From JAHILA01 sp035528175 (GTDB lineage Bacteria; Patescibacteriota; Minisyncoccia; RBG-13-40-8-A), in the NCBI GenBank assembly GCA_035528175.1, contig DATKZC010000007.1:1-54515 (forward strand): a stretch of 54,515 nucleotides of DNA, given 5' to 3'. Of the stretch, positions 6,976-14,826 are shown piece by piece (positions within the stretch are counted from its first letter, which is position 1; every line of letters starts with the position of its first letter). Below the pieces are notes generated by a model. That model was not told the origin of the DNA and did not search any database. It saw only the letters and a program-made list of their open reading frames with translations. The position numbers and the translations under genes were made by a program.

Positions 6976-7191
6976 TTATTTCTCGCGATAAACTATCCTT
7001 CCTCTTTTATTATCATAGGGACTCATTTCTACGGTGACTCTATCCCCGGCCAATATCTTGATATGATTCATTCTCATTTTACCGGAAACATGAGCCAGAA
7101 TTTCTGTCCCTTCGTCCAATTTAACCTTAAAATTTGCGTTGGGTAGACCCTCAACGATTATTCCCTCCTTTTTTATTGCCTGATTTTTCAT
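6976..7191 (-). CDS. infA: translation initiation factor IF-1
   Basis: 71 residues, an S1-like OB fold: KEGIIVEGLPNANFKVKLDEG, HVSGKMRMNHIKILAGDRVTVEMSPYD and RGRIVYR. IF-1 occupies the A site during initiation. It is the first gene of the infA-rpmJ-rpsM-rpsK-rpsD-rpoA-rplQ-rplM-rpsI operon. A TATACT box lies 8 nt before the ATG with no ribosome binding site between, so the transcript is probably leaderless. Confidence 0.97.
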   Translation of the reverse strand: MKNQAIKKEGIIVEGLPNANFKVKLDEGTEILAHVSGKMRMNHIKILAGDRVTVEMSPYDNKRGRIVYREK

Positions 7192-7199
7192 TTACTTAA

Positions 7200-7205
7200 A
7201 GTATA
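7200..7205 (-). promoter_or_regulatory. -10 box of infA (leaderless arrangement)
   Basis: TATACT on the minus strand, 8 nt before the infA ATG. No convincing -35 at 17 nt, and no Shine-Dalgarno sequence in the gap. Confidence 0.5.
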
Positions 7206-7247
7206 CTAAGCGTATATGAAATATATTTATTAGTCAATGCTTCTTAT

Positions 7248-8870
7248 TCAATTTACCTTGGTAATTACTTTTATTTTATCTTTGTTTGCGGGGACTTTCT
7301 TTACCCAGAATGGCCAGAATATGACTTTTGCTGTTTCAATCTCCGGAAGCGAAGAAAGGTATTTTCTTACATCCTCTTCGGATTTACCGGCTAAATCATT
7401 TTTGATTTTTTGCTCGTCAATACTCGTAATTGATTCAGCTTCAACTTTACAGGAAAGATCGACTTTGCCCTGGGCTAAATTAAGTTTTGAAACACTGTAA
7501 TCAACTTTAATTGTGGAAAATAATAAAGTTCTATTATTGGGAATCTCGTCGCTGACGGTTTTTTCTATTAAATACAAAGCATCTTCTTCTTTGAATGCCA
7601 ATCCGGAAACTTTTATCCTTACCGTAACAATAAATTTTTCTCCAGGCTGGTTTGCTTTTAAATTCGAAGAGGATTCTATGATCTCTGTGGCCTGGCCGTT
7701 ATCAAGTATTTTCAGGCCTGCTGAAATTTTTGCCTGGAAATCTTTCAGAGCTGCTTCTTTTAATCCCAGAATTACAATATTGGCTGCTCCCTTTATATCG
7801 TCTGCTGTGGCAACTTTCATTTTTCCTTTTGCACCTCCGGTCATCGGTTCAGTTGATTTGCCGTAAAAAGCAGTATATTTAGGACCTCCTTCAAATCCTG
7901 GAATAGTGAAATCAGATGGCCCGATATTATATGCTTCTCCTGCCTCGTCTGCCTCTACATCCACTTCTTTGTTGCTGGCAATGATTTTGCCTTCATCTAT
8001 TGTTGCTCCAGGAATCGTTACTGTACTGATTAATCTGAAAATCTTGCCGTCTTTTGAACGAAATCTGGTTGTTTTTACCAGTGTCTGCGGGCTTGAACTA
8101 AATTGGTTATAGACGGTTATTTTCCCTCTTGCCTTTTCTAAAACATCCCTTTCTCCCGTACTCGGGAATTCCCTGCTCTCCATTTTTTCCGTCTCAAAAT
8201 ATTGGGCCGGAATTATTGCCTCTTCGGCTTTTATCGAATCAACACTTTTATCGGCTGTAATTTCGTCTTCAAACTGCACTTTTTCTCTTTTGGGATTAAT
8301 AACGACCTGGGCACGCGGAAAAATAAAGAAAACAACCCAAGCCAATGCCAATAAACAAAGGACGACCAATAATATTTTAAGTGTAGTTGGGGTAAAAAAC
8401 TTAAATTTAAAACGCCTTATTTTCTTTGGCTTCTCCGGCCTTTCCGGTAGTGGTTCAGAAAAAATTGATTCTGTTCTTGATTCGGGTTCTAACTCTGGTT
8501 CTGGTTGAATTTCCTCTATTGCTTCTTCTTCTTCTATTTTTTCTTCTTTTCTTTGAATCATTATATCAGACATTATTCTTAAATCAACTATTCTTCCTGC
8601 CCTTTCCGGCCTTCTTGTTAATTCTTGTTTTTCTGTTAATTTTATACCCACTTGCTTTGCAAGTTTCTTGATAAATTCGTCGGAAGTTGCTATATAGATA
8701 TTTTTGCCCAAAAATCCTGATTCTTCTTTTAAAATTCTTAAATTAATAATACTGCGCAGAGCAGTTGTCCCCAAAGGAATAACTAAAACAATATTAGTGT
8801 CTTGGCCTAATTTTATTTTATCTATTATTGAAAAAAATTCATCATTTTTTCCTAAAAGAAGATTTTGCAT
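7248..8870 (-). CDS. single-pass membrane protein with large extracytoplasmic region
   Basis: 540 residues, family not firmly recognised. Residues 1-100 form a soluble alpha/beta domain (TNIVLVIPLGTTALRS, IYIATSDEFIKKLAKQ). An acidic linker (EEKIEEEEAIEEIQ, PEPELEPE) follows, then a basic stretch KKIRRFKFKF and one membrane helix at about 167-187. Beyond it lies a long beta-rich region that opens FPRAQVVINPKREKV. The layout recalls proteins annotated baseplate J/gp47-like in uncultured bacteria, but I cannot confirm that by eye. It starts 2 nt after the PilM/FtsA-like gene, so the pair probably forms a cytoplasmic ATPase-membrane partner unit, comparable to PilM with PilN/PilO. Confidence 0.6.
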   Translation of the reverse strand: MQNLLLGKNDEFFSIIDKIKLGQDTNIVLVIPLGTTALRSIINLRILKEESGFLGKNIYIATSDEFIKKLAKQVGIKLTEKQELTRRPERAGRIVDLRIMSDIMIQRKEEKIEEEEAIEEIQPEPELEPESRTESIFSEPLPERPEKPKKIRRFKFKFFTPTTLKILLVVLCLLALAWVVFFIFPRAQVVINPKREKVQFEDEITADKSVDSIKAEEAIIPAQYFETEKMESREFPSTGERDVLEKARGKITVYNQFSSSPQTLVKTTRFRSKDGKIFRLISTVTIPGATIDEGKIIASNKEVDVEADEAGEAYNIGPSDFTIPGFEGGPKYTAFYGKSTEPMTGGAKGKMKVATADDIKGAANIVILGLKEAALKDFQAKISAGLKILDNGQATEIIESSSNLKANQPGEKFIVTVRIKVSGLAFKEEDALYLIEKTVSDEIPNNRTLLFSTIKVDYSVSKLNLAQGKVDLSCKVEAESITSIDEQKIKNDLAGKSEEDVRKYLSSLPEIETAKVIFWPFWVKKVPANKDKIKVITKVN

Positions 8871-8872
8871 AT

Positions 8873-9961
8873 TTACTGATTTTGAATTAATTTTATCACT
8901 CTTTTAAAAATGGGCAAAAATATATTTTCTCCGCCCGGCCAATCCTCATAAACTCTTTTTAGTGCCAAGCGGGAATCATCTTCCAATTTTAAAATCTTAA
9001 ATTCCTTTTCTTTTTTTAAACTGCTTTCTATAAGAGGAAATTTAGATCCCTCGCCACAGAGAAAAATCTTAGAAGGCAAGAATTTATATTTCTTGTAAAA
9101 ATCCTCCAAAACGAACTTCACCCCTTTCTGCCACGAAGAAATATTCGGTGCAAACAATTTATCCAGCTTTCTTTTAACTTCCTGACTTACTTCTTTATTG
9201 CTGTATTTATTCTTCACGGTTTCTGCTTCTGATGGCTTCATTCCCAAAAAATCAGCTAAAACCCGGGTAAGCGCTTGTCCACCTAAGTGAAAACTTCTTG
9301 TTTCTATTACTCCTCCACCATTTTCTATTAAAGTAATTTCGGTGGTTTTCCCTCCGATATCAATAATCAACGCATTTCCTTTTTGTGATTTTTCTAAATC
9401 AAGATAGGAAAACAAGGCATAAGAAATCGGGACAAAACCAACTGATTTTAATTTTAGTGTTCCAATTAATTTTTCTAAACCATCTAAGTTTTTGGAAGCA
9501 ATATATGTATTATAAACACTCAAACAAATTTGCTGGCCATGCGCTCCAATCGGGTCAATAATTGAACGACCGTCAATTTTAATATCAATTACAAATGCAT
9601 CTATTAACCTGGCGTCCGTATCTTTGAACTCTGTTTCCAGAACAAATTCCTTTCTTATAATATCCAACGCTTTCCATTCGATTTTCTGGATTAAATATTT
9701 TAATTCCGCCATATCAAATTTCTGATTTGGATTTTCTCGTTTATAGCAGAGTGTAATTGTTTTACCTTTTAAAATATCGTTTCCGATCCCCCAAAAAACT
9801 CCTTCTGGTTTAATGCCTGATTTTTTCTTTAAAATTTTAATTACTTTCTGGCAAGCTAAAAAAATGTCTTCAGAATTAGATTTTTCAACCGATGTTCTGG
9901 TCTCAGAAATCAATCCTTTTACAAATTGCGTTCCAATATCTAAAACAATAATGTTTTTCAT
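8873..9961 (-). CDS. PilM/FtsA-like actin-fold ATPase
   Basis: 362 residues with the actin-fold phosphate and adenosine loops: IIVLDIGTQFVKG at the start, ALIIDIGGKTTEIT in the middle and IFLCGEGSKFPLIE late. The order matches FtsA/PilM rather than MreB or DnaK. FtsA anchors FtsZ; PilM links type IV pilus inner-membrane proteins. No ftsZ or pilus gene lies near, and the partner is the following membrane gene. I see no C-terminal amphipathic helix as clear as that of FtsA. The ATG at 9961 lies 8 nt after TATAAT, giving a leaderless transcript. Confidence 0.7.
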   Translation of the reverse strand: MKNIIVLDIGTQFVKGLISETRTSVEKSNSEDIFLACQKVIKILKKKSGIKPEGVFWGIGNDILKGKTITLCYKRENPNQKFDMAELKYLIQKIEWKALDIIRKEFVLETEFKDTDARLIDAFVIDIKIDGRSIIDPIGAHGQQICLSVYNTYIASKNLDGLEKLIGTLKLKSVGFVPISYALFSYLDLEKSQKGNALIIDIGGKTTEITLIENGGGVIETRSFHLGGQALTRVLADFLGMKPSEAETVKNKYSNKEVSQEVKRKLDKLFAPNISSWQKGVKFVLEDFYKKYKFLPSKIFLCGEGSKFPLIESSLKKEKEFKILKLEDDSRLALKRVYEDWPGGENIFLPIFKRVIKLIQNQ

Positions 9962-9969
9962 CAATTATT

Positions 9970-9975
9970 ATTATA
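9970..9975 (-). promoter_or_regulatory. -10 box of the PilM/FtsA-like gene (leaderless)
   Basis: TATAAT on the minus strand, 8 nt before the ATG at 9961; no ribosome binding site between. Confidence 0.5.
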
Positions 9976-9987
9976 ACAGAAAATATT

Positions 9988-11727
9988 TTATTTTAAAACA
10001 GCCTTGACACGACGCACGCCGGCTGATGATGATTCTTCTTTTAAGATTTTAAAATGTCCGAGCTGGCTGGTTCTTTGCACGTGCGGGCCAGAGCATATTT
10101 CCAAACTGAAAGTTTGCCCCGAGGAATTCGAGGGGGCACTTCCAATTGAATAAACTTTCACTTTGTCTCCATATTTACTTTCAAAAACTCCCATTGCGCC
10201 CATTTTTCTTGCCTCGTCCAAAGGAACCTCACAACAATCAATAGGCAGATTCTTTTTGATTTGTTCATTAACTATATCTTCAATTTCTTTCAATTGTTCT
10301 TTGCTCACTTTTTCCGAGTGGGAAAAATCTAATCTTAATCTTTCCGCAGTAATGTTTGAACCTTTTTGGAAAACATGTTCGCCCAAAACTTTGCGTAATG
10401 CAGCCAAAAGTAAATGCGCAGCAGTATGAAGTTTTGTCACCTGTTCTGAATTATCCGCCAATCCTGATTTAAACTTCCCAGCAGTAGCTGTTCGGGATAA
10501 TTGTTGATGTTTGGCAAATTCCTTTTGAAATCCTTTTGTAATTTCCTCCTCATCGTATTTTATCCCCTTGTTTTTTAATTCTTCTAAATATAGTTCAAAA
10601 GGAATTCCATTGGTTGAAAAAAAATTAAAAGCTGTTCGCCCCGTAATATTCTTTTCTAGTTCTTCTAGTCCCCTTTTAAGTGTTTTAGCAAAAACATTTT
10701 CTTCTTGTATTAGTTGTTTAATAATAAAATCTTTGTTATTTTCCAGTTCTGGCCATTCGTTTTTCATTAAATCAATTACTAATTTTCCAATTTCGTAAAT
10801 AAATAATTTTCTAATTCCAATTTTTTGACCATGTCCAATTGCTCGCCTAATTAATCTTCTTGCCGTGTATCCTTGCTCAATATTTGACGGCACAACTCCA
10901 TCCGCAATAATAAAAACTGATGCACGAATATGGTCAGCAATAATTCTCTCAGATTTTTTATCATAATCAGTTGCCATTTTTTTGATTGCTTCAATAATTG
11001 ATTTTAATGGCTCAATTTCATAAACACTTTTTGTATTATTCCTGCCTGCCGGCAGGCAGGTTAAAATCGCCACAGTTCTTTCAACTCCCATACCCGTATC
11101 AACATTCTTTTGCTTTAATGGTTCATACTTGCCATCCGCGGTTTTATTATATTCCATAAAAACATCATTCCAGATTTCCACGCCATCATAAAACATTTCA
11201 GTGCACGGACCACAAGGACCTGTCTTTCCGGCTGGTCCCCAAAAATTATCTTCTTTATCTAAAAATTTGATTTTTTTAATTCCCAATGATTTCCAGATTT
11301 CAGCGGATTCCAAATCCCGCGGGATTTGTTCCGAGCCTGTCGAGGAACCAGCGAAAACTGAAACTGAAATTCTTTTTTTATCCAATCCTAATTCTTTAGT
11401 CAAAAACTCTAAACTCATCTCTATTGCTTCTTTTTTCCAATAACTTCCAAAACTCCAATTTCCCAGCATTTCAAAAAAAGTTAAGTGCCAGTCATCGCCA
11501 ACTTCATCAATATCGCTGGTTCTAATACATTTTTGCACATTAACTAATTTATCCCCTGCCGGATGCTTTTCGCCCAATAAATACGGCACTAATGGATGCA
11601 TTCCTGCGGTGGTAAATAAAACCGTAGGATCATTTTCCGGAATTAAAGAAGCAGAAGGAATAATTTTATGTCCCCTGCTCTGAAAAAATTTCAAATATTT
11701 TTCTTTTAAATCTTTTGTTGTAATCAT
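9988..11727 (-). CDS. alaS: alanyl-tRNA synthetase without the C-Ala domain
   Basis: 579 residues against about 875 in E. coli. Class II catalytic domain: FQSRGHKIIPSASLIP, NDPTVLFTTAGMHPLVPYLLG (motif 1-2 region) and DTGMGVERTVAIL (motif 3). The editing domain is complete with its zinc ligands HTAAH (near 435-439) and CSGPH (546-550). The protein ends right after it (SSSAGVRRVKAVLK), so the C-terminal C-Ala/oligomerisation domain is absent. Four short palindromes lie inside the gene, giving non-conserved peptides such as CLPAGR (near 225) and AGSSTGSEQIPRD (near 127). Start chosen at ATG 11727, 7 nt after TATAAT. Confidence 0.93.
   Translation of the reverse strand: MITTKDLKEKYLKFFQSRGHKIIPSASLIPENDPTVLFTTAGMHPLVPYLLGEKHPAGDKLVNVQKCIRTSDIDEVGDDWHLTFFEMLGNWSFGSYWKKEAIEMSLEFLTKELGLDKKRISVSVFAGSSTGSEQIPRDLESAEIWKSLGIKKIKFLDKEDNFWGPAGKTGPCGPCTEMFYDGVEIWNDVFMEYNKTADGKYEPLKQKNVDTGMGVERTVAILTCLPAGRNNTKSVYEIEPLKSIIEAIKKMATDYDKKSERIIADHIRASVFIIADGVVPSNIEQGYTARRLIRRAIGHGQKIGIRKLFIYEIGKLVIDLMKNEWPELENNKDFIIKQLIQEENVFAKTLKRGLEELEKNITGRTAFNFFSTNGIPFELYLEELKNKGIKYDEEEITKGFQKEFAKHQQLSRTATAGKFKSGLADNSEQVTKLHTAAHLLLAALRKVLGEHVFQKGSNITAERLRLDFSHSEKVSKEQLKEIEDIVNEQIKKNLPIDCCEVPLDEARKMGAMGVFESKYGDKVKVYSIGSAPSNSSGQTFSLEICSGPHVQRTSQLGHFKILKEESSSAGVRRVKAVLK
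10116..10137. repeat. coding palindrome in alaS
   Basis: GCCCC and GGGGC arms around a GAGGAATTCGAG centre give a 22-bp near-palindrome. It is translated as part of APSNSSGQT, just before the CSGPH zinc motif of the editing domain. Confidence 0.55.
11041..11060. repeat. perfect 20-bp palindrome in alaS
   Basis: CCTGCCTGCCGGCAGGCAGG is a perfect palindrome. Read on the minus strand it encodes CLPAGR in a loop of AlaRS. The identical 20-mer occurs in mnmA at 12687. Confidence 0.9.
11311..11348. repeat. two adjacent palindromes in alaS
   Basis: CAAATCCCGCGGGATTTG (11311-11328) is a perfect 18-bp palindrome. It abuts GTTCC...GGAAC (11328-11348), whose centre CGAGCCTGTCGAG resembles the CTTCGACAAGCTC core seen in dnaK. 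Together they encode the non-conserved SSTGSEQIPRDLE. Confidence 0.8.
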
Positions 11728-11734
11728 CAATTTA

Positions 11735-11740
11735 ATTATA
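11735..11740 (-). promoter_or_regulatory. -10 box of alaS (leaderless)
   Basis: TATAAT on the minus strand, 7 nt before the ATG at 11727; no ribosome binding site. Confidence 0.5.
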
Positions 11741-11766
11741 AGCTACAAATAAATCCATAGCAACTA

Positions 11767-11809
11767 TTGACAATAATATGAATATGTATTAGGATTAGCA
11801 ATAAGGAGG
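11767..11809 (+). promoter_or_regulatory. promoter and strong ribosome binding site
   Basis: TTGACA (11767-11772), a 17-nt spacer, TAGGAT (11790-11795), then AAGGAGG (11803-11809) 4 nt before ATG 11814. Confidence 0.55.
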
Positions 11810-11813
11810 ATTC

Positions 11814-12155
11814 ATGAACATTATTAAATATCTGCAGATGCTGACGGAAACGGGACTTCTAGATTGGGTTTCGTTAGAGAAGGGCAAAAAATTCGAACTT
11901 CTATTCGAGCAATTCATCATCACCATCTTTGAAACGAACAAAGAAACGAAGGCCTGTTGGATTCTAGAAATCCACGACACAAAAGGAGGATTAAAAGAAC
12001 TTATTGGGTTCCACGACAAAAACAACGGGTATTGGGATGTTTGTCCTTTATATCACACCATCAAAACAAACTTGAATAAACCCCGTCCTCAATCTCTCTC
12101 CGATCTTCAAGAAAGAGTACTTGAAACCCTCTCAAAAGAACTTTTCTGCTGCTAA
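11814..12155 (+). CDS. unknown soluble protein
   Basis: 113 residues, not recognised. No signal peptide or membrane segment. Aromatic and acidic residues are frequent (WILEIHDTKGGLKELIGFHD, YWDVCPLYHTI), and the C-terminus is helical and ends LFCC. It stands alone between two minus-strand genes with its own promoter, a strong AAGGAGG site and a terminator. Its codon use is less AT-biased than its neighbours. These traits match the other strongly ribosome-bound genes at 191, 18734 and 54121, so it may be accessory or acquired. Confidence 0.65.
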   Translation: MNIIKYLQMLTETGLLDWVSLEKGKKFELLFEQFIITIFETNKETKACWILEIHDTKGGLKELIGFHDKNNGYWDVCPLYHTIKTNLNKPRPQSLSDLQERVLETLSKELFCC

Positions 12156-12168
12156 AATTGTAGCCAAA

Positions 12169-12207
12169 CAGGCCCCGCGCATAACAGCCGGGGCCTAATT
12201 TTTATTT
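12169..12207 (+). terminator. Rho-independent terminator
   Basis: AGGCCCCG and CGGGGCCT arms (12170-12177, 12189-12196) are followed by AATTTTTATTT. It ends the 113-residue gene and may also limit mnmA read-through from the other strand. Confidence 0.85.
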
Positions 12208-12219
12208 ATTTTTGTTTTA

Positions 12220-13245
12220 TTAAAGAATCACTCCTCCACCCATGAGTTCACCGTCTAAGTAAAACACCGCACTTTGACCAGAGGTAATTGCGCGCTGCGG
12301 TTTTTTAAAAACAATTTTACTGCCTTTAATTATTGCATCCGCCATTTTTGCCATGGAACGAATTTTAACTTTACATTTTCCTGTATATGGTTTTCCACTA
12401 ATCCAATTCATATTTTTCACAGCCATTCCTTTTTGCAATAAATCTTTTTTTGATTTGGATACAATTAAAGTATTTTTTTTATAGTCCTTTTTCACTACAT
12501 AATACGGCCCCCCGCTTAATCCTATGTTTTTTCTCTGTCCGATTGTATAAAAAATTAAGCCCTTATGCTCACCAATTTTTTTATTATCCATCGTAATAAT
12601 CGGGTCTGCCACGCAACTGCTGGGACGGGGTAAATCAAAACAAATATCCTGACTTTCTTTTTTATTGAATACTGGTAATTTGAATCCCTGCCTGCCGGCA
12701 GGCAGGTTTTTTGCCAATCCCCTAACTTGTTCTTTGGTATAATCGCCAAGCGGAAATAAAATCTTTGTTAATTGTTTTTGTTTTAAGGTCCAAAGAAAAT
12801 AACTTTGGTCTTTTTTTATGTCTTTAGCAATAAATAATTTTCCGTCTTTAATTCTGGCGTAATGGCCGGTTGCGATAAAATCAGCTTTTAATTGCACCAT
12901 TTTTTCTAATAAAAACCTGAATTTAATATATTTATTGCATTCTACGCACGGATTTGGCGTATTGCCTGATTCATATTCTTTAAGGGTATAATCAATCACC
13001 TGTTTTTTGAATTCTTTGCGCACATCTAAAACTTTAAAATCAATTTTTAGTTTTTTGGCGACAATCTTCGCATCCTGCGGATTACTATTCTTATGCATTA
13101 ACATAAAAATACCGACGACATTATATCCTCCGCCCAAGGCAGACAAGTCGTTTTTTAACATGGCAGCAGCAACAGAACTATCTACTCCGCCACTCATTGC
13201 AATAATTACCCTGCCTCGCCGGCAGGCGGCCCTTTTATTATCCAT
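12220..13245 (-). CDS. mnmA: tRNA-specific 2-thiouridylase MnmA
   Basis: 341 residues. MnmA thiolates U34 of tRNA Lys, Glu and Gln. The PP-loop is AMSGGVDSSVAAAML; the catalytic cysteines lie in NPCVECN and SQDICF; the C-terminal domains include GEHKGLIFYTIGQRKNIGLSGGPYYV and ITSGQSAVFY. Two palindromes lie inside: the 20-mer at 12687 gives NLPAGRQG, and a degenerate one at 13210 puts AACRRGR between MDNK and the PP-loop strand. It is last in the heat-shock operon and overlaps the preceding membrane-protein gene by 8 nt. Confidence 0.93.
   Translation of the reverse strand: MDNKRAACRRGRVIIAMSGGVDSSVAAAMLKNDLSALGGGYNVVGIFMLMHKNSNPQDAKIVAKKLKIDFKVLDVRKEFKKQVIDYTLKEYESGNTPNPCVECNKYIKFRFLLEKMVQLKADFIATGHYARIKDGKLFIAKDIKKDQSYFLWTLKQKQLTKILFPLGDYTKEQVRGLAKNLPAGRQGFKLPVFNKKESQDICFDLPRPSSCVADPIITMDNKKIGEHKGLIFYTIGQRKNIGLSGGPYYVVKKDYKKNTLIVSKSKKDLLQKGMAVKNMNWISGKPYTGKCKVKIRSMAKMADAIIKGSKIVFKKPQRAITSGQSAVFYLDGELMGGGVIL
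12687..12706. repeat. perfect 20-bp palindrome in mnmA
   Basis: Identical to the alaS 20-mer at 11041 but read in another frame, giving LPAGRQ instead of CLPAGR. Both frames and both strands are stop-free, which would favour survival in genes. Confidence 0.9.
13210..13231. repeat. degenerate palindrome at the mnmA 5' end
   Basis: CCTGCC, then CGCCGGCAGGCGG: a decayed relative of the alaS/mnmA 20-mer, translated as AACRRGR directly before the conserved PP-loop strand. Confidence 0.6.
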
Positions 13246-13702
13246 TTCTTTTAAATATCCCGATAAAAATCAATGGCACCAAAAACCACAAAGCCCGGGC
13301 GAGCGATGTATTAAATATTTTTAAAGTCAAATCGCTGAATTGGGAAATTAAATCTTCTGGAAAAAAAGAAAATACCATAGTCAATACAATTCCAACTAAA
13401 AATAATCCGTAAAAAAATATCTGGAAAATTGAGCGTGTTCCTCTTTTTGATTTTAAAACTGACTTTGAAAAAATAATATAAACAATCCCGATTAAAACTA
13501 AAAACAAAACAATCATTACCACAAAATTCTCCTCTTTGCCAAAAAAATCAGGGAACATTTTTTTCACGGGAATCACACTCAATAGAGCGGATGAGATATA
13601 GCTTCCCAGCAGCATCAAAAAAATCCTATTCTTGCCGAGTATTAAACCCAACAAGAATCCTATTCCAGCTAAAAATAAAACAATGATTAAATCCCAAGTC
13701 AT
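13238..13702 (-). CDS. conserved-looking membrane protein
   Basis: 154 residues with four predicted membrane helices, at about 3-22, 27-45, 60-80 and 92-112, and a further hydrophobic segment at 135-150. The size and start (MTWDLIIVLFLAGIGFLLG) recall CvpA-like proteins, but no diagnostic motif is visible and I make no call. The start overlaps the dnaJ stop by 4 nt and the end overlaps the mnmA start by 8 nt, so it is translated within the heat-shock operon. Confidence 0.7.
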   Translation of the reverse strand: MTWDLIIVLFLAGIGFLLGLILGKNRIFLMLLGSYISSALLSVIPVKKMFPDFFGKEENFVVMIVLFLVLIGIVYIIFSKSVLKSKRGTRSIFQIFFYGLFLVGIVLTMVFSFFPEDLISQFSDLTLKIFNTSLARALWFLVPLIFIGIFKRNG

Positions 13703-14826
13703 AATCCCTCCTCTTTTAATTTCTCAATTAATTCTTTTTCTTTTTTAGATAATTTTTGCGGGATTTTGATTTTGATACGCACATACTGGTCGCCTCGGCC
13801 ATAAGAATTCAATCTTGGCATACCTTTTCCTGATAATTTAAACATTTTCCCGCCTTCTGTGCCTGCAGGAATTTTTAATTTTAAATCCCCTTCTAATGTT
13901 GAAATATCAATCTTATCTCCTAATACTGCCTGCGAAAATTTTATTTCTGCATCACAATAAATATCGTCTCTTTTCCTGATGAAAATCTTATGCGGCTTTA
14001 AACGTATGCGCACGTATAAATCTCCTGATATTCCGCCTTTTTTCGCTACCTCGCCTTTTCCTGGAAATTTTATTGTCTGTCCATTATCAACTCCTACCGG
14101 TAAATCAACTTTAATTGTTTCAATTTCACTTACCCTTCCTGTGCCCTTACATTCTTTACATTCTTTTTCATGCAGTTCGCCTTCGCCAGAACACTTCGGA
14201 CAAGTTATAACCTGCGAAAATGTTCCGAAAAAAGTTCTTTTTGTCTGTTGAACTTGGCCATTGCCCCCGCATTCAGGACATTTTTTCTTTCCACTTCCAG
14301 GCTCTCCGCCTGTTCCTTTGCAGTGTTTACAAATAATATATTTTTTTAAATTAATTTCTTTTTCAATGCCTGTAAATGCCTCTTCTAAAGTAATTTCCAT
14401 ATCAACCACAATATCTTTGCCGTGTTCCTTTCTCGTTCTTCTGCCTCCTCCACCTCCATTAAAAAATTGGCTGAAAATATCAGAAAAACTTCCGCCTCCA
14501 AAAATATCTCCTAAATCCCAGCCCGAGGATGGTCCGCCTTGGGCGGAAAATTCTCCTCCTTCTTGATAATTCCTGAAAATATCCTCCCAACTCATACCCG
14601 CACCTCCAAAACCAGCTTGATCAAAGCTTGACCCGAACTGGTCGTATTGCTGACGCTTTTCATCATTGGATAAAACTGAATATGCTTCATTAACTTCTTT
14701 AAACTTCTTTTCATCCCCACCTTTATCCGGATGATGTTGATGAGCAAGCTTTCTGAAAGCTTGCTTTATCTCTTCTTTATTCGCATCTTTATTTACTCCA
14801 AGTGTCTTGTAATAATCTTTACTCAT
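13699..14826 (-). CDS. dnaJ: chaperone DnaJ
   Basis: 375 residues, type I DnaJ. The J domain is at 1-70 with the HPD motif in HQHHPDKGGDE. A Gly-rich region follows, then four CxxCxGxG zinc repeats (CKHCKGTG, CPECGGNG, CPKCSGEG, CKECKGTG) and the C-terminal substrate-binding domains. It stimulates DnaK ATPase. The Gly-rich linker includes SAQGGPSSG, encoded by a palindromic segment at 14521 similar to one in dnaK. It overlaps the flanking membrane-protein genes by 4 nt on both sides. Confidence 0.97.
   Translation of the reverse strand: MSKDYYKTLGVNKDANKEEIKQAFRKLAHQHHPDKGGDEKKFKEVNEAYSVLSNDEKRQQYDQFGSSFDQAGFGGAGMSWEDIFRNYQEGGEFSAQGGPSSGWDLGDIFGGGSFSDIFSQFFNGGGGGRRTRKEHGKDIVVDMEITLEEAFTGIEKEINLKKYIICKHCKGTGGEPGSGKKKCPECGGNGQVQQTKRTFFGTFSQVITCPKCSGEGELHEKECKECKGTGRVSEIETIKVDLPVGVDNGQTIKFPGKGEVAKKGGISGDLYVRIRLKPHKIFIRKRDDIYCDAEIKFSQAVLGDKIDISTLEGDLKLKIPAGTEGGKMFKLSGKGMPRLNSYGRGDQYVRIKIKIPQKLSKKEKELIEKLKEEGL
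14521..14546. repeat. coding palindrome in dnaJ
   Basis: GCCCGAGGATGG is followed by CCGCCTTGGGCGG. It shares its layout with the dnaK element at 15758 (GCCCGAGGCGG then CTCGCCTTGGGCGAG) and is translated as SAQGGPSSG. Confidence 0.6.
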
